Of a stretch of DNA of 6,526 nt, positions 6,455 through 6,526 are shown one piece after another. The notes beneath the pieces are model-generated. The model saw only the letters and a program-made list of their open reading frames with translations, ran no database searches and had not been told where the DNA came from. This DNA is from Desulfobacteraceae bacterium (GTDB lineage: Bacteria; Desulfobacterota; Syntrophobacteria; BM002), in assembly GCA_002899795.1 (NCBI GenBank), contig PPDG01000383.1:1-6526 (forward strand), in the 5' to 3' direction. The position numbers and the translations under genes were made by a program. Positions within the stretch are counted from its first letter, which is position 1. Each line of letters opens with the position of its first letter.

Positions 6455-6461
6455 TCGAACC

Positions 6462-6526
6462 ATGAAGACAGTGAGTGCCAAGACCGTTCCCGAAAATCTC
6501 CGCTGGTATCTGGTGGATGCCACCGA
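6462..6526 (+). CDS. rplM: 50S ribosomal protein L13, N-terminal part (3' end outside window)
   Basis: Only 21 full codons are present, reading MKTVSAKTVPENLRWYLVDA and then T before the window ends. This matches the L13 N-terminus (MKT-x-SAK, then a W-Y-x-V-D-A core). L13 binds 23S rRNA early in 50S assembly, and its gene is usually followed by rpsI (S9), which would lie just outside. A good Shine-Dalgarno and a separate promoter upstream indicate a new transcription unit after lptD. The assignment rests on a short stretch but the pattern is distinctive. Confidence 0.85.
   Translation, partial: MKTVSAKTVPENLRWYLVDAT

Noticed and set aside
1..6526. Defence island, prophage or new multi-gene system
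   Set aside because: Every full-length gene is a recognised housekeeping gene, all on one strand, with no change in style that would suggest transfer.

Overview
This window holds an ordinary run of housekeeping genes, all on the + strand, from a Gram-negative (diderm, LPS-making) bacterium. In order it contains the 3' end of a uroporphyrinogen-III synthase gene (hemD), a complete UvrD/PcrA-type superfamily 1 DNA helicase gene, a complete folC, a complete lptD, and the first 21 codons of rplM (ribosomal protein L13). LptD shows that the cell has an outer membrane with LPS. The mix of genes, medium GC, a PcrA-like helicase with a C-terminal Tudor-like domain and the folC-lptD pairing make me think of Desulfobacterota (former Deltaproteobacteria). 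That placement is an impression, not something the sequence proves.

Layout: 2-223 hemD tail; 224-311 a short gap with one weak hairpin; 312-2447 helicase; 2448-2733 a 286-bp gene-free gap; 2734-4041 folC; 4042-4089 a short gap; 4090-6348 lptD; 6349-6461 a gap with a good sigma70-like promoter; 6462 onward rplM. The genes serve different jobs: tetrapyrrole synthesis, DNA repair and replication, folate polyglutamylation, outer-membrane LPS assembly, and translation. They share direction more than function. folC and lptD (48 bp apart, no promoter seen between them) are probably co-transcribed. rplM appears to start a separate ribosomal transcription unit.

The least ordinary part is the helicase-folC gap. 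It holds a roughly 218-bp element bounded by a 16-bp near-perfect inverted repeat (15 of 16 matched; TA dinucleotides at both outer ends) and filled with several internal hairpins, one of them a perfect 8-bp stem with a 3-nt loop. It has no credible coding capacity and looks like a MITE- or REP/ERIC-like intergenic palindromic element. Between it and the folC start lie two mutually exclusive hairpins and a small hairpin over the Shine-Dalgarno sequence. These could be a cis-regulatory leader or chance. I see no defence system, CRISPR array, phage gene, transposase or novel multi-gene system here.
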